Below, piece by piece: positions 36,895 through 46,585 of a DNA stretch of 64,000 nucleotides (position 1 is the first letter of the stretch; each line of letters begins with the position of its first letter). Under the pieces are notes generated by a model. It did not search any database. It worked only from the letters and a program-made list of their open reading frames with translations, and was not told where the DNA came from. The DNA is from Xanthomonas sp. 10-10 (lineage in GTDB: Bacteria; Pseudomonadota; Gammaproteobacteria; Xanthomonadales; Xanthomonadaceae), in the NCBI RefSeq assembly GCF_040182365.1, contig NZ_CP144460.1, forward strand, positions 3,410,001 to 3,474,000. Direction: 5' to 3'. A program made the translations under genes and the position numbers.

Positions 36895-38291
36895 ATACCG
36901 GGAATCGACGCAATCGCCGCCGGGTCGAATCCGGCCAGCTGGGCGAAATGCCGCCCGCGTGCAACGTAATCGCTGTACGCACCGAAGCTGGGCGCGCCCG
37001 GCGACAGCAGCACCACACCGCCCTGCACGCCCAGCGCGTCGCGTGCCAGCTGCATGGCATGCTCCAGGTCGGTGGCGGCATGCAGGCCGAAGCGACCGGT
37101 CTCGGCCAACGGCGCAAGCAGCGCATGGATGCGTGGCCCGTTGGCGCCCATGGTGACGATTTCCAGCGGTGCCTGCTGCGCCATGTGCTTGGCAAAATCC
37201 TGCCAATCCAGCCCGCGGTCGTGTCCACCGACCAGCAAGGCCACACGGCGTTGCGCAAAGCAGGCCAGCGCGGCCAGCGAGGCATGCGGTGTGGTGCTGA
37301 TCGAATCGTTGACGTAGCTGATGCCATCCACGCTGCCGAGCAACTGCAGGCGATTGGGCAATGGACGGAAGCTCAATGCGGCCGGTGCCAGTGCTGCGGC
37401 ATCCAGGCCCAGTGCTTCGATCGCGGCCAGTACCGCGCACAGATTGCGACGGTTATGTTCGCCAGGCAGCGGCACGTTGGCGGTATCGAAGATGGCCTGC
37501 TCGCCGCGATACACCAGATCGCCACGCAGGTGCCAGCCGTCGGCATGGTTGAACCAGCGCACCTCGCTGTGAGGCAGCTGCAGCCCGCGCAACAGCGGAT
37601 CGGCAGCATTGAGCAGGGCAATCCGCGGCCGGCCTTCGGTCACCAGCGACAGCTTGTCGCGCACGTAGCGCGCCTCGTCGCCGTGCCAGTCCAGGTGTTC
37701 GGGAAACAGGTTCAACACCAGCGCCAGTTGCGGGCGCGCGCCACTGCGCCCGACCTCCCCGGTCTGGTAGCTGGACAACTCGATCGCCCAGTACGCAGGC
37801 GGCGGCTGCGGTGCCAGCACTTCCAGCAAGGGTTGGCCGATATTGCCGACCAGGGCGGTGCGATGTCCGGCACAGCGCAGCAGGTGCGCCAGCAACGCGG
37901 TGGTGGTGCTCTTGCCCTTGGTCCCGGTCACGCAGATCGCGCCGGACACGCTTCCGTCGGCCTGCGCGTGTTCGGCAAACCAGAGCGCCGTACCGCCGAT
38001 GAACTGGGTGCCGTGCGCGGCAGCGGCCGTCAGCGCTTCGGCACGATACGGACTGATGCCAGGCGACTTCACCACGACCTCGAACCGGCCCAGCGCCTGC
38101 GCACTGGCTTCGGTTTCCACCTGTAACGCCGCATCGGCCAATGCATCCAGCTCGCGCGCTTCTTCGACGTTGCAAAAGACGGTCAGCGGTTGCGTGGGCA
38201 ATGCGCTGCGCAGCGCGCGATAGGCAGCGCGCCCCTCGCGCCCCCACCCCCACAATGCAACCGCCCTGCCCTCAAGCTGCGAAATTCGCAC
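36882..38291 (-). CDS. murD2: UDP-MurNAc-L-alanine--L-glutamate ligase
   Basis: A 469-residue Mur ligase. GTG start at 38291. The ATP loop GTKGKSTTT is near residue 122, with [10 protein letters not shown] near 175 and [15 protein letters not shown] near 295 as in MurD, but the sequence is far from ordinary MurD. In Xanthomonas the MurD2 form adds L-glutamate to UDP-MurNAc-L-alanine and the neighbouring MurL then turns it into the D-form; this pathway is established for X. oryzae. The gene overlaps the end of murL by 20 bases, so the two are coupled, which supports the assignment. The classical murD would be elsewhere in the genome. Confidence 0.85.
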   Translation of the reverse strand: MRISQLEGRAVALWGWGREGRAAYRALRSALPTQPLTVFCNVEEARELDALADAALQVETEASAQALGRFEVVVKSPGISPYRAEALTAAAAHGTQFIGGTALWFAEHAQADGSVSGAICVTGTKGKSTTTALLAHLLRCAGHRTALVGNIGQPLLEVLAPQPPPAYWAIELSSYQTGEVGRSGARPQLALVLNLFPEHLDWHGDEARYVRDKLSLVTEGRPRIALLNAADPLLRGLQLPHSEVRWFNHADGWHLRGDLVYRGEQAIFDTANVPLPGEHNRRNLCAVLAAIEALGLDAAALAPAALSFRPLPNRLQLLGSVDGISYVNDSISTTPHASLAALACFAQRRVALLVGGHDRGLDWQDFAKHMAQQAPLEIVTMGANGPRIHALLAPLAETGRFGLHAATDLEHAMQLARDALGVQGGVVLLSPGAPSFGAYSDYVARGRHFAQLAGFDPAAIASIPGIGIE

Positions 38292-39627
38292 GCACGCGCT
38301 CCCACAGCGCCGCCGGGATACGGTGCTCGCCGTCGATGGCCATCAACGGCTCGACCTGCAGGTCCTGCACATCCAGCTGCGGCTGGATCTCGCGGATGAA
38401 ACGCTTCACCAGCGCGTCTTCCTTCCACTCGGCACGCGTTGCCAGCACCGCCATCGCCGCACGCGATTCGCGGCCTTCGCCCACGCATTCGAACGGCTTG
38501 TGGTCCTGGAACTCCAGCAGCGCATCGTAGCCGCCGGCCTGGCTGGCATCGTCGAGCAGATTCCGCCCGAAGATCTTGACCAGGCGCGTCTTGGGCATGA
38601 ACGGTGCCAGCGCCAGGAACACGAAATGACACTTGGGGCAGACGCCGCACCAGCGATGCACCGGGCGCTCGCCCATGATGTGGAAGTTGCGGTTGCAGCT
38701 GGAAAAATGCGCGTCGTAGTGGTCGGTCCTGGCGAACTGGCGTGCCACCGCCAGCTCCGACAGCGGCCGCAGCAGCGAGTAATAACGCAGATCGTCAGCC
38801 ACGTGGCGCTGCACATACGCACCAAACGCCTGCTCGAATGCCCAACCCTTGGACCACTGGTGATTGACCTCGCCGGTGCCGGGAATCTGGCTGCCGTAGC
38901 TGGCCGAGCGCTCGTTGGAGAACACCACCTGGTCCACACCGGTCAGCAACGCCGACAGCACCAGAATCGCCGAATTCACCGCAGTGACCGGGATATGCCC
39001 GTTCCACGCACCCTGGCGATTGAGCTCGAACAACTCCGGCGCCAGCACGCGGCCGATGTTGAGTACCGGCAGGCCGGTACGCTCGGCACAGGCGCGGATC
39101 AGTTGCGAGCCGCCGATCCAGCTGACGGTCTGCTCGATGCCGGCATGTCGCAGCGCTTCGATACTGACCAGCGAATCCTTGCCGCCACCGATGGCCACCA
39201 GCGCATGCTCGCGCAAGCCCAACACAGGCGCCTGCGCAGCTGGCTGCGCAGCCACCGGGAAGTTGATCTTGCCGTGCAGGTTCAAGCCATTGCGGTAGGC
39301 GAATTCGCCAAGGCCATGCAGATAAACGCTTTCCACCAGCGCGGCGGTTTCGGCATCGATACTGTAGCTGTCGATGACGATGGTCGGCGGCACGGCGGCC
39401 TTGTAGTAACTCACGCCCGCGATGAGGTGCAGCAACTGCAAGGCCTGTTGCACGGCGGCGGCACGCGCGCCGTCCAGCACGAATGGCGCGCCGGGCACGG
39501 CAACGGTTTCCACAAGTTCCGGCCCCTGGTCGAAGGCATACACCAGCGTCGCCACGCCGGTCTGCGCGTCGAGCGCGCAGCGCACGAAACGGAAGGTGGA
39601 CATCTGGTGTTTGTCGAAAGCGCTCAT
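38272..39627 (-). CDS. murL: UDP-MurNAc-L-Ala-L-Glu epimerase
   Basis: A 451-residue protein of the glycopeptidyl-glutamate epimerase family. [18 protein letters not shown] near residue 165 resembles a PP-loop type ATP site, which fits its need for ATP. The C-terminal part has [14 protein letters not shown], a pair of CxxC-like cysteines. MurL converts the terminal L-glutamate of the nucleotide precursor to D-glutamate and lets the organism build peptidoglycan without a free D-glutamate pool from glutamate racemase. Location beside murD2 with overlapping ends is the known arrangement. The start overlaps the stop of the next upstream gene (ATGA). Confidence 0.87.
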   Translation of the reverse strand: MSAFDKHQMSTFRFVRCALDAQTGVATLVYAFDQGPELVETVAVPGAPFVLDGARAAAVQQALQLLHLIAGVSYYKAAVPPTIVIDSYSIDAETAALVESVYLHGLGEFAYRNGLNLHGKINFPVAAQPAAQAPVLGLREHALVAIGGGKDSLVSIEALRHAGIEQTVSWIGGSQLIRACAERTGLPVLNIGRVLAPELFELNRQGAWNGHIPVTAVNSAILVLSALLTGVDQVVFSNERSASYGSQIPGTGEVNHQWSKGWAFEQAFGAYVQRHVADDLRYYSLLRPLSELAVARQFARTDHYDAHFSSCNRNFHIMGERPVHRWCGVCPKCHFVFLALAPFMPKTRLVKIFGRNLLDDASQAGGYDALLEFQDHKPFECVGEGRESRAAMAVLATRAEWKEDALVKRFIREIQPQLDVQDLQVEPLMAIDGEHRIPAALWERVRANFAA

Positions 39628-40088
39628 GGACTACCTGCAAGACCCCGTTGCCGACGCAGGTAGCGTCGGCACAGGGCATATTCAATCATGGAAAACGGCA
39701 CCGCAGCCCACAGCAGCGGCAGGCAGCCGATGACGAACAACAGCAACATCACTTGCGAGCCAATCACCTGCGCATCGCCGGTGGCCGCCAATGCAACCAG
39801 CAGATACAGCAGCAATGCCGGCAGATAGCTGAGCGCACTCAACACCACCGTGCGTACTGCCATGCCACCAGCGTGCCCGGCGGACGCGGGCGCTCGCGTA
39901 TCGCGCCGACGCTGCCAGCGCGCGGCGCTCCATGCGCCAGCGCCCGCCGCAAGCAGCGCCGGCAGCGCCCATTTCAGGCTATCGGCCCACGGCATCCGCT
40001 GGCCGGCCATGTCGATGACAGTGGAAAACACCATCGACACGCCGCCGGCCAGGGTGCTGAGCAGCACGAACTCAGCTAGCGGGCGCAT
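39624..40088 (-). CDS. Small membrane protein between lysC-lysA and murL
   Basis: A 154-residue protein with four likely transmembrane helices (LLSTLAGGVSMVFSTVID, the WALPALLAAGAG segment, SYLPALLLYLLVALAA and VMLLLFVIGCLPLLWAAVPF). No family was recognised. It overlaps the end of the fused lysine gene by 17 bases and the start of murL by four (ATGA), so it is locked into the transcript with both. A role in cell-wall precursor supply or envelope function can be suspected from position only. The N-terminus MRPLAEFVLL has no cleavable signal. Confidence 0.75.
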   Translation of the reverse strand: MRPLAEFVLLSTLAGGVSMVFSTVIDMAGQRMPWADSLKWALPALLAAGAGAWSAARWQRRRDTRAPASAGHAGGMAVRTVVLSALSYLPALLLYLLVALAATGDAQVIGSQVMLLLFVIGCLPLLWAAVPFSMIEYALCRRYLRRQRGLAGSP

Positions 40089-42681
40089 CGATCACCTCTT
40101 CGCGCGGCAGCTCGCGTTGGTTGTAGGTGCTGGCCATCGAATAGCCGTACGCGCCGGCATCGGCCACCAGCATCACATCGCCCGGCGCGGTGGCAGCCGG
40201 CAGGCGGCGGCGCTTGCCGAACACGTCAGACGACTCGCAGATCGGCCCGACGATATCGAAGCTGCCATCGGCCGGCGCGTCGAGCTGGCTGAGGTTTTCG
40301 ATGTCGTGCCAGGCGTCGTACAGCGCCGGGCGGATCAAGGTGTTCATGCCCGCATCCAGTCCGACGCGTTGCACGCCATCCTTTTCGATCACCTGGGTGA
40401 CGCTGGCCAGCAACACGCCGGCCTCGGCCACCAGGTAGCGGCCCGGCTCGATCGCCAGCCGATAACCCGGATGCACGGCCTTGACCTCGGCCAGGCCCTT
40501 GGCCCACACATCGAGATCGAACGGTTCGTCCTCGGCGCTGTACGGAATCGGCAGGCCGCCGCCGATATCGATGGTTTCCACCGTGCCGATACGGCGGGCG
40601 AAGCCGGCCAGTTCGTCATACATCATGCGCCAGTGCTCGCCGGTCTCCACGCCACTGCCCAGGTGCGCATGCACGCCGGTGATGGTGACCTCCAACGTGC
40701 GCGCCACTTCAACGAACTCATCCACACGCGTGGACGAGAGACCGAACTTGGAGGCCTTGCCACCGGTATTGACTTTCTCGTGATGCCCATCGCCATGCCC
40801 CAGGTCGATGCGCAACCACACGTTGCGGCCGCGGAACACCTCCGGCCAGCGCCGCAACGCTTCGACGTTGTCCACGGTGACGGTCACGCCCAGCGCGAAC
40901 CCGGCTTCGTATTCGGCCTTCGGCGCGAAGCTCGGCGTAAACAGCACCCGGCGCGGCGACAGCTCCGGCAAGGTGTCGAACACGCGGCGCAGCTCACCGT
41001 GGGAGACGCATTCCAGCCCGAACCCGGCCTGTTCCAGCGCCATCAGGATCGCCGGATGCGCATTGGCCTTGATCGCGTAATAACGCTGATCCACTGCGGC
41101 AATCTGCGCCAGTGCGTGCGCCCGCGCACGCACGGTGGGCAGGTGATATGCATAGCGCGGCGTGCCGGCCTTGGACAACGAAAGCAGATGCGCGCGCTCG
41201 GCATGCCACCACGGCGTGGGCCGCGGGCGCACCGAGCCGATGATCTGCCGCCAGCGCGGGCCGAACACCTCGCCTTCGCTCACCGGCATCGCGCCGCTGT
41301 CGATCAATTCCGCATGCAGGATCGGCAGCAAACCGTCGGCATCGGCTTCGTCGATGACGAAAGTCAAATTCAGGTCGTTGGACGACTGCGAAATCATGTG
41401 CACGCGTTCCTGCCCGAACGTGGCCCATACGTCCGACAGTTTGTGCAGCAGCGAGCGCATGCCGCGCCCGACCAGGGTGATCGCCGCGCAAGGCACGATG
41501 ATCTTGACCTTGCAGATCTGCGACAGGTCGGCCGACAGCGCAGCCAGTACATCGGTGTTGACCAGGTTCTCCGACGGATCCAGCGACACGGTGACATTGG
41601 TCTCGGCCGAACCGATCAGGTCCACCGACAGGCCGTGCTTCTTGAACAAGGTAAACACATCGGCCAGAAAGCCCACCTGCTGCCACATGCCGATGCCTTC
41701 CATCGACACCAGCACGATGCCGTTGCGGCGGCTGATCGCCTTGACGCCAAGTACCGGCTCGGCATTGCCGTCGATGCTGGTGCCCGGCAGATCGGGGCGC
41801 TCGGTATCCAGGATCGCCATCGGCACGCCGGAATCGCGGCACGGCTTGATCGAGCGCGGGTGCAGCACCTTGGCGCCGGTGGTGGCGATTTCCTGCGCCT
41901 CGTAATAGTCCAGGCGGGTCAGCAGGCGCGCGTCCGGCACTTCCTTCGGGTTGGCGCTGAACATGCCGGGCACATCGGTCCAGATTTCCACCCGGCTGGC
42001 GCCGAGCAACGCACCGAAATACGCCGCCGAGGTATCCGAACCGCCACGCCCCAGGATCGCGGTGCCGCCATCGGCGTGCCGCGAAATGAAACCCTGGGTG
42101 ATCAACAGCCGCGTGGGCTGCGCATCGAAGCGCGCGCGCCAGTCGGCATCGGACTGCCACTGGCAGGACACCGACAGGCGCTTGGACCATTCGCTCTGAT
42201 TGGGCTGCGGCGGCAACGCCGACAACCACTGCCGCGCATCCAGCCAGCCCATGTCCAGGCCACTGGCATGCAGATACGCCGCACCGATGGTGGAGGACAG
42301 CAATTCGCCCTGCCCCAGCACCTCGGCCTGCCAATCGAGCGTACGCGTGGCAGCGCGCGCATCGGCAACCAAGGCGTGCAGTGCTGCCAGCCGCTCGCCG
42401 AGAACCGTATCGGCGTCGAGCTCGAGCTCGGCCAGAAAGTCGCGATGGCGTTGTTCCAGCGCTGCCACGCGCTGTGCGCTATCGGCAGCGCCATCGGCGA
42501 TGGCGGTCAGTTCGTTGGTCACGCCCGAGAGCGCGGACACCACCACCAGCACGCGGCCGCCGGTTTCGTTCGCCCGTTTGCTCGCCAGTTTTCCAATCGT
42601 GTCCCAGCGATGACGACGCGACACCGAGGTGCCGCCGAACTTGAGGACGATCCAACGATCGGTAGTGTGGGGAGCTGACAT
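40072..42681 (-). CDS. lysAC: Bifunctional aspartate kinase/diaminopimelate decarboxylase
   Basis: An 869-residue fusion. The N-terminal half is aspartate kinase: KFGGTSVS at about residue 14, GRGGSDTSAAYFGAL near 210, and ACT-type regulatory repeats (SMEGIGMW, LIGSAETNVTVSLD) around 315-440. The C-terminal half is PLP-dependent decarboxylase: YYAIKANAHP carries the PLP lysine near 525, then HLGSGVETG, GGGLPIPYS and CESSDVFGK. It thus does the first committed and the last step of lysine synthesis on one chain, a form known in xanthomonads. Feedback control by lysine through the ACT part is likely. Meso-diaminopimelate and lysine balance links it to the murL-murD2 genes downstream. Confidence 0.93.
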   Translation of the reverse strand: MSAPHTTDRWIVLKFGGTSVSRRHRWDTIGKLASKRANETGGRVLVVVSALSGVTNELTAIADGAADSAQRVAALEQRHRDFLAELELDADTVLGERLAALHALVADARAATRTLDWQAEVLGQGELLSSTIGAAYLHASGLDMGWLDARQWLSALPPQPNQSEWSKRLSVSCQWQSDADWRARFDAQPTRLLITQGFISRHADGGTAILGRGGSDTSAAYFGALLGASRVEIWTDVPGMFSANPKEVPDARLLTRLDYYEAQEIATTGAKVLHPRSIKPCRDSGVPMAILDTERPDLPGTSIDGNAEPVLGVKAISRRNGIVLVSMEGIGMWQQVGFLADVFTLFKKHGLSVDLIGSAETNVTVSLDPSENLVNTDVLAALSADLSQICKVKIIVPCAAITLVGRGMRSLLHKLSDVWATFGQERVHMISQSSNDLNLTFVIDEADADGLLPILHAELIDSGAMPVSEGEVFGPRWRQIIGSVRPRPTPWWHAERAHLLSLSKAGTPRYAYHLPTVRARAHALAQIAAVDQRYYAIKANAHPAILMALEQAGFGLECVSHGELRRVFDTLPELSPRRVLFTPSFAPKAEYEAGFALGVTVTVDNVEALRRWPEVFRGRNVWLRIDLGHGDGHHEKVNTGGKASKFGLSSTRVDEFVEVARTLEVTITGVHAHLGSGVETGEHWRMMYDELAGFARRIGTVETIDIGGGLPIPYSAEDEPFDLDVWAKGLAEVKAVHPGYRLAIEPGRYLVAEAGVLLASVTQVIEKDGVQRVGLDAGMNTLIRPALYDAWHDIENLSQLDAPADGSFDIVGPICESSDVFGKRRRLPAATAPGDVMLVADAGAYGYSMASTYNQRELPREEVIDAPAS

Positions 42682-42861
42682 GGAGTAGGCGTTTATGATG
42701 GGGGAAAGAAGCCGGGATGCCGGGCGGAACCTCCGATTCTACTGCCAATGGCGCGCATCTGACCCCGCGTGTGGTCGCACTCCGCAGCGCCGCTTTGCAT
42801 CGCGGCAACGGTTTGCGCTGCAACCATCCGCACTTTTCACACCACCGAGATCGCATCGAGC

Positions 42862-43740
42862 ATGAGCAAGCACCGTTACCTGCAACTGGATGTCTTCGCC
42901 AGCCGCACCGGCTCCGGCAATCCGCTGGGCGTGGTGTTCGACGCTGGCGCGTTGTCGGCCGAGCAGATGCAGCAGATCGCCGCATGGCTGAACCTGTCGG
43001 AGACGATTTTCTTTGTGCCCGTCAGCGCGCCGGATGCCGACTATCACATCCGCATCTTCACTCCACGCGCAGAGCTGCCGTTTGCCGGCCACCCCAGCGT
43101 CGGCGCGGCGTGGGTCGCGGCAACCCATGGATTGACCGGCTACAAGGCCGACGGCCGGCTGCACCAGCAATGCGCGGCCGGCGTATTGCCGGTGGACGTG
43201 TTCGACCGCCACGGCGCGTTGCAGGTGCGGCTGCGCGCGCCACGCGCACGCGTCATCGCAACCGGCGACACCCACACGGCCGCATTGCAGGCGGCCTGCG
43301 CCGGATTGCGGGTGACAGCGCAGCCGGCAGCGCTCTGGAACAACGGCCCGAACTGGTGGCTGCTGGAGCTGGCCGATACCGCGGCGGTGCGTCAGGCCGC
43401 GCCGGATCTTGCCGCCATCACCCGCCTGACCCAGGCCAGCGCCGCCACCGGGCTGGCCATTTACGCAACCGCGCAGGACGGCGACGCAGATCTGGTGGTG
43501 CGCGCGTTCTGCCCCGGCGACGGCGTTCCCGAAGACCCGGTGACCGGCAGCGCCAATGCCTGCATCGCCGCGCGCCTGCATGGCGAAAACCGCCTGCCGG
43601 GCGAAGCGGCGCGTTATGTCGCCAGCCAGGGCCGCGAGGTCGGCCGCGATGGTCGCATCCACGTGGAAGTGGACGATGCAGGCGAAATCTGGATTGGCGG
43701 AACGACGCTGCAGGTGATCGACGGCCGCATCGATTGGTAA
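42862..43740 (+). CDS. PhzF-family isomerase, first copy
   Basis: A 292-residue PhzF-fold protein. Typical sites are QLDVFASRTGSGNPLGVV near the start, the catalytic-acid region LSETIFFVP near residue 45, PFAGHPSVGAAW near 74 and DPVTGSANACIAARL near 225. The family isomerises or epimerises small acids by general acid/base catalysis; the substrate here is unknown. The start at 42862 (MSKHRYLQL) matches the copy downstream; a longer frame would begin inside the divergent promoter region with no homology. It is followed 31 bases later by a second copy, so the pair arose by duplication. Confidence 0.87.
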   Translation: MSKHRYLQLDVFASRTGSGNPLGVVFDAGALSAEQMQQIAAWLNLSETIFFVPVSAPDADYHIRIFTPRAELPFAGHPSVGAAWVAATHGLTGYKADGRLHQQCAAGVLPVDVFDRHGALQVRLRAPRARVIATGDTHTAALQAACAGLRVTAQPAALWNNGPNWWLLELADTAAVRQAAPDLAAITRLTQASAATGLAIYATAQDGDADLVVRAFCPGDGVPEDPVTGSANACIAARLHGENRLPGEAARYVASQGREVGRDGRIHVEVDDAGEIWIGGTTLQVIDGRIDW

Positions 43741-43771
43741 GCTGCCGCGCCCTGTTCGCGGATCCGCCACC

Positions 43772-44653
43772 ATGACCACCCGCCGTTTCCTGCAACTGGA
43801 TGTGTTCTCCGCCCGCCCCGGCAGCGGCAATCCGCTGGCGGTGGTGCTGGATGCGCAGGGTCTGGACGATGCGGCCATGCAGGCGATCGCCCGCTGGACC
43901 AAGTTGCCGGAAACCACCTTCGTCTTTCCTGCGGCCGATGCGCACAGCAGCTACCGGCTACGGATGTTTTCGCCGCAAAAAGAGGTCCCGTTCGCCGGAC
44001 ACCCCAGCGTGGGCACGGCGCATGCGGTGCTCGACGCCGGGCAGGCCGCGCCGGACGATGGCCTGCTGGTGCAGGACGGCATTGCCGGGCAGTTGCCGCT
44101 GCGCGTTGAGCAGATCGATGGCCACCGCAGCATTGCCATCCGCACGCCGCGCGCACGCGTTGCCGAACAGGTGGACGTCGACGACCCGCGGCTGCGCGAT
44201 GCGCTGCGCGGCTGGCCGCTCGGCACCCTGCCGCCTGCGTTGATGGATGGGGGGCGCACCTGGTGGGTGGTGGAACTGGCCAGTGAAGCGGCATTGCGCA
44301 GCCTGCAACCGGACTGGGATGCGATCGCGACACTGGCCGAAGCCACCGGCAGCATGGGTGTATTCGCCTACGCGCGTGCCGCTCAGGCAGGCAGCTACGA
44401 TCTGGCGGTGCGCGCCTTTGTCGGCAACGGCCGGCGTTTCGAAGATGCGGCCTCCGGTGCGGCCAATGCCGTGCTCGCGGCCTGGCTGGACAGCCGCCAC
44501 GCGCTGCCCGGCAGAGACCGGCGTTACGTGGTCAGCCAGGGCCGCGAGATCGGCTTCGATGCGCTGCTGGAACTGCGTATCGACAGCAACGGCGACGTGT
44601 GGTCGGGCGGCCAGGTACAGACGGTGATTCGCGGGACCTTGGACTGGGGCTGA
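43772..44653 (+). CDS. PhzF-family isomerase, second copy
   Basis: A 293-residue protein with the same landmarks as the preceding gene: QLDVFSARPGSGNPLAVV, LPETTFVFP, PFAGHPSVGTAHAV and DAASGAANAVLAAWL. The two are paralogues that differ throughout but align end to end. Catalytic glutamate in the ETTF segment is kept in this copy and in the other (SETIF). Co-transcription is likely because the gap is only 31 bases. Nothing here indicates phenazine synthesis, so the gene symbol is left out. A strong terminator hairpin lies 240 bases further on. Confidence 0.87.
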   Translation: MTTRRFLQLDVFSARPGSGNPLAVVLDAQGLDDAAMQAIARWTKLPETTFVFPAADAHSSYRLRMFSPQKEVPFAGHPSVGTAHAVLDAGQAAPDDGLLVQDGIAGQLPLRVEQIDGHRSIAIRTPRARVAEQVDVDDPRLRDALRGWPLGTLPPALMDGGRTWWVVELASEAALRSLQPDWDAIATLAEATGSMGVFAYARAAQAGSYDLAVRAFVGNGRRFEDAASGAANAVLAAWLDSRHALPGRDRRYVVSQGREIGFDALLELRIDSNGDVWSGGQVQTVIRGTLDWG

Positions 44654-44889
44654 GCGCCACGAACTGCGTACTGCGGGCGTCGCCGTATCCGCCAGATCTG
44701 ACGCGGGTGGTTAGACGGCAACCCCGAAAGAAATTCTTCTGCGCCGGGAACTCGGCCCGATCACCATCCATCGCATGACGCGCCTGCGTTCGGCAGTCAA
44801 ACCCGGGGAAGTTTGCTAACTGTCGAATGCGACGCACCAGCGAACACTCTGCGCAAACGCTTACCTGCCCTATCCCTGGCAAGAAAAAA

Positions 44890-44916
44890 CGCTGCGGTCT
44901 CCCGCAGCGTTTTTTT
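44890..44916. terminator. Strong intrinsic terminator, works in both directions
   Basis: CGCTGCGG pairs perfectly with CCGCAGCG around a four-base loop (44890-44909), with a T run to 44916 and a run of A residues on the other side (44884-44889). It sits between the PhzF pair and the convergent glycine-zipper gene. Confidence 0.9.
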
Positions 44917-44939
44917 ACAAGAAGCCTGGACGCAATCAA

Positions 44940-45542
44940 TCAGTCGGGGCGTACATCCACGCGTACACGGATCCGGTCGCCCGGGTTGTAGTCGCTGCGC
45001 GTGTGGTAGGTGCGGCCGGCATATTCGTACGTCACGTCGTAGCCATCCACGCGCTCGCGCGTGGTGCGGTACGACACAGGCTCGCAGACGCTGACATTGC
45101 CCTGGTAGGTGCGGTGATTGGCTTCGTAGATCGAGCGACCCGCCGCCACGCCGGCCATGGTGCCGACCGCTGTCCCGACCAGGCGTCCGTTGCCGCCGCC
45201 GACCTGACTGCCGAGCACCGCACCGGCGATACCGCCGATCACGCTGGCGACGCCGCGGTTGGAGGCATTGGGCGCGCCATAGCTGCCGCCGTCGCGATAG
45301 TAGCCATCATTGCTGGTGTAGTACCCATCGGAAGGGCGGTTGTAGCAGCGCTCGCTGCTGCGCTCGTTGTAGGAGTCGGACACGATGATCGGGTCCACGC
45401 GTACGACGCGCGCGTATTCGTAACGGCCGTCCTCGTAGCCGCCGCGATCGTTGTCGCGGTAGCCGCTGTCGTAGCGCTGCGCCGTTGCATTGCCCGCCAC
45501 GGCCAGACCCATTACCAGAGCACCAAGCACAAGAGTTTTCAT
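44940..45542 (-). CDS. Glycine-zipper surface-antigen-like protein
   Basis: A 200-residue exported protein. Signal peptide at about 1-22 (LVLGALVMGLAVAGNATA), then a Tyr/Arg/Asp-rich region, and a glycine zipper (GVASVIGGIAGAVLGSQVGG, GTAVGTMAGVAAGRS) near residues 98-135, as in 17-kDa surface antigen-like proteins that sit in the outer membrane. The tail is basic and ends in VRVDVRPD. Such proteins are often linked to envelope stress. The gene stands alone between two terminator-like sites. Function is not known. Confidence 0.83.
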   Translation of the reverse strand: MKTLVLGALVMGLAVAGNATAQRYDSGYRDNDRGGYEDGRYEYARVVRVDPIIVSDSYNERSSERCYNRPSDGYYTSNDGYYRDGGSYGAPNASNRGVASVIGGIAGAVLGSQVGGGNGRLVGTAVGTMAGVAAGRSIYEANHRTYQGNVSVCEPVSYRTTRERVDGYDVTYEYAGRTYHTRSDYNPGDRIRVRVDVRPD

Positions 45543-45694
45543 TGCGGCAGCTTCACAGGGAGGACACGCTGCCGATGCTCGGCCCGTTGCGGTGAAACCG
45601 CCCTGAACCGAACAGGCCGTGCAAAGGCCTATTCAGGTTGCCGCCAGCTGGGCCCGCCGGCATGGTTCGCCGACGCGCGCAGCTTCACGCTGGA

Positions 45695-46129
45695 TCAGTT
45701 GGAAAATTCGCTTTCCAGACTGATCGGCACGGCGCTAAGTGCCTTGGACACCGGGCAATTCTTCTTGGCGGTGTCGGCCAGCTCGCGGAACTTGGCTTCG
45801 TCGATACCGGGCACCACGGCCTTGAGTTTCAGGCGGATCTGCGACAGTTGCGGGCCGCCCTCCATCGACAGGTCGACGTCTGCACGGGTGTCCAGCGAGG
45901 TCGGCGGGAAACCGGCTTCGGTCAGCTGCGCCGACAGCGCCATGGTGAAGCACCCCGCGTGCGCGGCAGCGATGAGTTCTTCCGGATTGGTGCCCTTCTC
46001 GTCGCCGAAGCGGCTGCTGAAGGCGTAGCGGGTGTTCTCCATCAAGCCGCTCTGCGGCGTGCTGAGCTGACCCTTGCCGGTCTTGAGGTCGCCTTCCCAG
46101 TGAGCGGTGGCGTGACGCGAAATACCCAT
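45695..46129 (-). CDS. OsmC-family peroxiredoxin
   Basis: A 144-residue protein of the OsmC/Ohr fold. The N-terminus GISRHATAHWEGDLKTGKG is that of OsmC; the redox cysteines are in AAHAGCFTMAL near residue 60 and KNCPVSKAL near 125, both present. It reduces organic hydroperoxides in the cytoplasm with a dihydrolipoyl- or thiol-dependent partner. The length is normal. Choice of OsmC over Ohr rests on the N-terminal part and HAGC context. It is monocistronic. Confidence 0.9.
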   Translation of the reverse strand: MGISRHATAHWEGDLKTGKGQLSTPQSGLMENTRYAFSSRFGDEKGTNPEELIAAAHAGCFTMALSAQLTEAGFPPTSLDTRADVDLSMEGGPQLSQIRLKLKAVVPGIDEAKFRELADTAKKNCPVSKALSAVPISLESEFSN

Positions 46130-46199
46130 TGCGATCTCCTGCGATTGAAAGGGACCGTCACCATAGGCGAGCGGGTGTTAGGGCTTGGTGCTTGTTGCC

Positions 46200-46241
46200 G
46201 GGATTGGGGATTGGGGATTGGGGATTCGGGATTGGGATTGG
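46200..46241 (+). repeat. GGGATTG/GGGATTC tandem units, half of a dispersed element
   Basis: Six units of the pattern GGGATT plus one or two bases follow one another, leading into GGCAAGAGCGG, which resembles the inner end of the element at 34460. No second arm was found within 300 bases. Confidence 0.75.
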
Positions 46242-46585
46242 CAAGAGCGGGCGCTGCCTTGAGCGAGTGGTTGCGCTGCCAACGCGCAGGCTGGCGGGGC
46301 TGACCACAAATTGCTAACAACAACCTAGACGATGTAGTTGGCGCGAACGAGCCTGTGCATCTGCGCGGTGGGGCTCGATTCGGGACACTGGCTGCGCGCG
46401 GCCAGTGGCTGCGTGGCGATGGTAACGGGGCTCTTGCTCAGATCCCGGCGTGCTGCCGCGATGCGCGCCTGCGTGTTGGTAAAAACAAACGGGCACAGCG
46501 ACCGCTGTCGCTGCGCCCGGGGCGCCACGCATCTTTCGCACGCACCGCATGTGCGATGCGTGCGAGCGTACGTACGTACGAGCAA
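46242..46585. other. Gap between the repeat and pyrB
   Basis: About 340 bases without a supported gene. A short alternating GTAC repeat lies just before the end of pyrB at 46569-46580. Open frames here are short, lack starts and read as low-complexity sequence. Confidence 0.5.

Noticed and set aside
39850..42678. A 942-codon open frame on the plus strand opposite the lysC-lysA fusion
   Set aside because: It is a shadow of the GC-rich minus-strand gene; its translation is rich in His, Arg and Gln without domains, while the minus strand has all aspartate kinase and decarboxylase motifs.
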